11,482 nucleotides of DNA. It comes from Saccoglossus kowalevskii (Eukaryota > Hemichordata > Enteropneusta > Harrimaniidae). The translations under genes and the position numbers were made by a program. Shown here piece by piece: positions 8,194 to 11,482 of this stretch. The DNA is taken from the NCBI RefSeq assembly GCF_000003605.2, contig NW_003135390.1, forward strand, positions 31,633 through 43,114. Reading direction: 5' to 3'. Numbering within the stretch: the stretch's first letter is position 1; each line of letters starts with the position of its first letter. The notes under the pieces were generated by a model that saw only the letters and a program-made list of their open reading frames with translations, made no database searches and had not been told where the DNA came from.

Positions 8194-8562
8194 AGCTCCG
8201 CTGTTAGCAAGGCACATTTCAATTAAAGAACTGAAGATATCATTAGAAAATGAACAATATGTATAGTATGTATAGCAATCGAACTTGCTGTTTTTAACAA
8301 GAAGTCAAAAATATCACTTTTTACCAAAAATTACAAAAATATTCACCAAAATTAGAGAATTGAAGATATCATCATGAAATGAACAAATCTAAGAGAGATC
8401 TACCACAGGTACATACACACCAAGTATCAAAGCATTCAGGCTTGTAGTTTTCAAGAAGAAGTCGAAAAAGTAAAACATTGACACGAACGATGACGGACGT
8501 CGGACGCCGATGGACAATCACTCATATGATAAGCTTTGCTCGACAAAGTCGACAGCGGAGCT
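8194..8562 (+). mobile_element. Hairpin-ended non-autonomous element, copy 2, nested in the LINE
   Basis: Same family as 1694-2176: starts AGCTCCGCTGT (8194-8204) then TAGCAAGGCACATTTCAATT, and ends ACAGCGGAGCT (8552-8562). The 3' hairpin is AGCTTTGCT (8532-8540), CGAC, AAA, GTCG, AC, AGCGGAGCT. It has one good copy of the core block (from about 8302) and is 114 bp shorter than copy 1. The linker is GACG-rich (8481-8511). It interrupts the LINE between its C-terminal coding region and its 3' tail, so it arrived after that LINE. No clean target-site duplication: the flanks AAAAACA and AAAAATA are similar, but AAAAATA also follows copy 1 and may belong to the element. Confidence 0.87.
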
Positions 8563-8589
8563 AAAAATAGATAAATACTTTCTGTGGTT

Positions 8590-9380
8590 TTAAAAATTGT
8601 GCTTTTCAAATATTTTGCTAAGGCTATATTATTCTCCATAATCTTTTTAAATATGAAATTCACATCCCTTCTGTAAATATTTATTGCACACTCATCAAAC
8701 AGTTTTTTTCTTTGTTCTATATAGCACGTACAAAATATCAGGAAATGTTTTTCATCTCCTAATACTTCAGTGTTACATTTTTTACAGTGTCTTTTTTCTA
8801 ATTCTATTTTGGGCTTTGTTCTTCTACCTAATTCTATTTCTATTTTTGAAAGCATTTTCCTGGGGCTGAAATTTGAGATGTTTTGCTAATAATTTTCCTC
8901 ATAACTTACTTTGAATAATTTGTATGTTCTCAGTTTTGTTCCCCTATTTTCATTGGTTTCACTGAAATTTAGTTCTTCTCTCTATCTTTGAATATAATTC
9001 TCAGATAGTTTGAGTTTTACTTTTTTAAGTATTTGATTCCAATTTTTTATATTGTGATCATTTTTTATTTTAATTAGATTATGTCCCAGTGTAGCATTAA
9101 TATTCCTTACCCAGTTTGAATTAATTTTTATCATTTCATCCAGGGCTAATTTTAAAATGTGATTATATGATTATATGTGACTATATAGTCTATGCCAGTA
9201 TTTAATTTGAGCCAAATTAATTTTTAATTTTACTGGTAACCTACCAAGTTCTGCTTTCAAACCACTAATTGGCGTCATTTTACTCACTCCTAGGATAAAC
9301 CTATAGAAATGACTGCAAACTTGCTCCAAACTGTTACTGTCAGTTGTGATTTCATTGGCCCAGATTTCAGCACCATACAT
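8590..9380 (-). pseudogene. LINE C-terminal region with Cys-His motif
   Basis: Starts with MYGAEIWANE and FYRFILGVSKMTP, then ELGRLPVKLKINLAQIKYW, then a frame-broken stretch, ending with HCKKCNTEVLGDEKHFLIFC at 8789-8730. That is C-x2-C-x9-H-x4-C, the zinc-knuckle-like end seen after the thumb of many LINE polymerases. It is followed by Y..QRKKLFDECA. Confidence 0.85.
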
Positions 9381-9453
9381 GAGTATAGGTGAAATTAACT
9401 GGTCAAAATTTTCAAACTACGTGCTGGTGAGATTATTTTGTGGTTTCAGACTG

Positions 9454-10450
9454 TTAGTCTATGCTGAAAAGAGCCTTCATTGATTTATTTTTTAACATAG
9501 ATAAGTTTGTTTTAAATTTTCCATTTGGAGTAAATATTGCCCCTAAATTGCAAAACTCGCTAACAGCTGTTATGTCTTGGTTGTTGATTTTAAAATTCAT
9601 GTTTGTAATCAGTCTGTTACTGCAATTAAATACCATAACTTTAGTTTTCTGTACGTTTACTTCTAAATTCCAATTTATACAATTTAATTTGTTCAGACAG
9701 CTTTGTAGGCCGTCTTCCGTTTCTGAAATAAGTGCAAGGTCATCTGCATATTGGATGCAACTTAAAGGTTTCTCGCCCATTAGAACTGGTTTAAATTATC
9801 AATTTGATCCTCAAATAATTTTGGCAGATCGTTCATAAAAATGTTAAATAAAGTTGCTGATGAATTGCAGCCTTGCTTAACTCCACAGGTAGACTGAAAT
9901 CCATCAGTTATACCCTCTGACAATTTAACTTTATATTTAATATCCTTATACATGGATTTTATTATTTCATAAAAGCTCCCTGTAATACCAATGTTTTGTA
10001 ACTTGAGAAAGAGTGCATCCCTCCAGATGCTGTCAAAATCTTTTCTAAAGTCAACAAAACAAGTGTTTTCCAGAACTGCTGCTTTTATTTTTATTATAAA
10101 TTGTTTTTTTAACTGCTGTTTTTAACAGGAAAATTGCGTCTGTCATTCTCCTGTCTTTTCTAAAGCCAAACTGCGCATGTCAGTAAATAATTTATTTTCT
10201 TCCAAGTATGTGGTCAATCTTTGATTCATTATGCCAGTAAATAGTTTTGAGAGACAACTTGTTAATGCAATAGCTCTATAATTACCAAGATTTAATTTGT
10301 CGCCTGATTTGTGTAGTGGAACAAGAATCATAGATTTCCAGGTTGCAGGAAATTTTCCACTATCTAGATTACAGTTGAAAACTTTCTGTAAACATATTAT
10401 CATTAACTTATTTTTGGTTTTCAACATTTCATTGGCAATACTGTCATCAT
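9454..10450 (-). pseudogene. LINE reverse transcriptase domain
   Basis: In order on the - strand: GKFPATWKSMILVPLHKSGD and LGNYRAIALTSCLSKLF (before 10200); QFGFRKDRR (about 10180-10155); FVDFRKDFDSIW (about 10061-10026, motif A); GVKQGCNSSATLFNIFMNDL (motif B); QYADDLALIS with YADD at 9750-9739 (catalytic Asp pair); and NVQKTKVMVF. Two consensus positions differ: Ala to Asp in DFRKDFDS and Pro to Ala in SSATLFN. Confidence 0.93.
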
Positions 10451-11146
10451 GCTGACTGATTGTTTTTTAGTTTGCTAACAGCGCTAAGAATTTCTTCGTA
10501 TGTGATAGTTGAGTTTAGATATTGGTTAGGAATCTGTTGCATTTTTTTTTCTATAAGATTATTTTGTAACTCATGATTTTTATTGTTTGTTTTATTATAA
10601 AGTTTTGAAAAATGATCAATCCAATTTTTTCCTGATATTGTTGTCTTGACTTTTGGTCTTTTGATTATGTAGGCTTTTCAGCACAGACCAGTACTCATTT
10701 TGGTTGGCACTGTCCATATGTTCAAGTTTGGACACCAACATGTTTTTATATTCTCTTTTTTTTATATTTTATTAGTTTTGTATAATATTAGTTTTGTATA
10801 ATATTGGTGTTTGATATACGAGTTGGTTGGTTGTTTTGTTAGCAACTTAGAGGTACTAATTAATGCCATTTTTACCGTAGAACACTACTTATCAAACCAT
10901 TGTTGTTTTGGATGTTTATATTTGTTATTATTTATTGTTCTTTTATTGGTTACTTTTTGAGGCAGTTATCCGCTGCATTAATTAATATTTTGTTGAACTG
11001 ATCTGTCGGTTCATTGACATCACTGTCTTTGAAATCATTGGCCAGGTAGTTTTTGACATGACATCCCAAATGATTTTTTTACAGTGCAGTTTCAATTTAT
11101 CCACAAGCTTTGTGTTCTTGGTGTGATTGTAATTTACAGTGAGAAA

Positions 11147-11480
11147 CCAATAGGGCAATGATCTGACAAGTAATTAATATCATGAATTCTAAGATATTCT
11201 ATTTGTCTGTGTAAATCCTTTGTGCTAATGCAGTAATCAACTGTACTTGAACCGACCAGATTATGACAGGTAAATCACCTATCTTCCTACCATTGGCTAT
11301 TAAAAGATTATTTATAATACAAAGATCAACTAATTGTTTGCCAAACTCATTGTTAGTTTTATCTTGGGTGTGCCTTTTTTCAAAATTTTCTAAAGTGTAA
11401 TTATTTGGAATGGGTACATGAAAGTTAATTTCAAATGCAATCTAATCATTTAGATTTCCAGAGTGACTATTGAAATCACC
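11147..11480 (-). pseudogene. LINE AP-type endonuclease domain, C-terminal part
   Basis: GDFNSHSGNLND starts at 11480, followed by FGKQLVDLCIINNLLIANGR. After a frame change come GSSTVDYCIS (VDYC near 11230-11241) and YLSDHCPIGF (near 11147-11170). The GDFN, S-x2-DY and SDH motifs are the metal and catalytic motifs of the family and all survive, but on different frames. The N-terminal half is outside the window. Confidence 0.9.
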
Positions 11481-11482
11481 TG

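Larger units (their letters stand above)
8563..11480 (-). pseudogene. Broken LINE ORF2 (endonuclease-reverse transcriptase)
   Basis: A single ancestral reading frame is scattered over three frames. Breaks I can see: an in-frame TAG near 11443; a frame change near 11262; a stop after SDHCPIGFSL near 11140; frame changes near 10180 and 10090; one near 9800; a stop at about 9455; and more between 9170 and 8860. The protein cannot be made as it stands. ORF2 proteins nick target DNA and reverse-transcribe their own RNA. The C-terminal reading frame runs through the insertion at 8562 into the inserted element, so the original stop codon cannot be placed. Confidence 0.9.
8054..11482 (-). mobile_element. 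Decayed LINE (non-LTR retrotransposon), 3'-complete, 5' end outside window
   Basis: Read on the - strand the order is AP-type endonuclease (from 11480), reverse transcriptase (about 10450-9450), a C-terminal region ending in a Cys-His motif, a 3' UTR and a (TTA)5 tail at 8068-8054. The short microsatellite tail and the C-terminal CxxC...H...C motif suit the Jockey/CR1-like APE-type LINEs; the clade is not resolved. The 369-bp element at 8194-8562 splits its 3' end, so the LINE part is 8054-8193 plus 8563-11482. Target duplications cannot be assessed because the 5' end is missing. Confidence 0.9.

Noticed and set aside
7976-8194. 72-codon hydrophobic - strand frame
   Set aside because: It runs through the LINE 3' UTR and tail into flanking DNA; the apparent hydrophobicity comes from T-rich sequence.
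8187-8569. Target-site duplication AAAAACA/AAAAATA around copy 2
   Set aside because: One mismatch in a low-complexity A-run, and AAAAATA also follows copy 1 where the left flank does not match; more likely part of the element.
9461-9838. 125-codon + strand frame
   Set aside because: It lies antisense to the reverse transcriptase domain, which shows clear motifs on the - strand; a shadow.

Overview
The window is AT-rich animal nuclear DNA, most likely from a marine invertebrate. Three things support this: a spliced gene with GT-AG introns and a poly(A) signal, a decayed LINE retrotransposon, and hairpin-ended elements that carry tandem repeats. A hemichordate, cephalochordate or other invertebrate deuterostome, or a mollusc, would fit; the sequence alone does not decide. 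There is no prokaryotic operon, no CRISPR array, and no RNA gene that I can recognise.

Region 1 (1-3635, + strand) is the 3' half of a cytosolic sulfotransferase (SULT) gene. Four exons can be placed: 1-44 (its 5' part lies outside), 731-825, 2797-2974 and 3307-3413. They join in frame (intron phases 1, 0, 1) into 140 C-terminal residues, ending at TAA 3411-3413, with AATAAA at 3607-3612. The exon beginning at 2797 and the final exon encode the PAPS-binding and dimer-interface end of the enzyme. The second intron holds a 483-bp hairpin-ended mobile element (copy 1, 1694-2176).

Region 2 (3636-6263) has no gene I can support. Its one striking feature is a perfect 16-bp inverted repeat at 5758-5794.

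Region 3 (6264-7900) is repeat-built. A terminal-type hairpin (6264-6295) is followed by a TG microsatellite, then eight units of a 127-158 bp tandem repeat (about 6362-7500), then a degraded inverted copy of the hairpin arm (7542-7554). I propose that this is one element. A further degenerate repeat with a 75-bp period follows (about 7600-7860).

Region 4 (8054-11482, - strand) is a 3'-complete but broken LINE. It holds the C-terminal part of an AP-type endonuclease, a reverse transcriptase with YADD, a C-terminal Cys-His motif, a 3' UTR and a (TTA)n tail. Its 3' end is interrupted by a 369-bp second copy (8194-8562) of the intronic element.

The main observation is that two element families with unrelated sequence (1694-2176 and 8194-8562; 6264-7554) share one layout. 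Each has a terminal hairpin with a 9-bp outer stem, a 4-bp inner stem, a 3-nt loop and a one-sided bulge; tandem modules of roughly 130-160 bp; and an inverted copy of one hairpin arm at the far end. This resembles non-autonomous Helentron-like, 'pearl' or tandem-repeat MITE elements. The assignment is inference.
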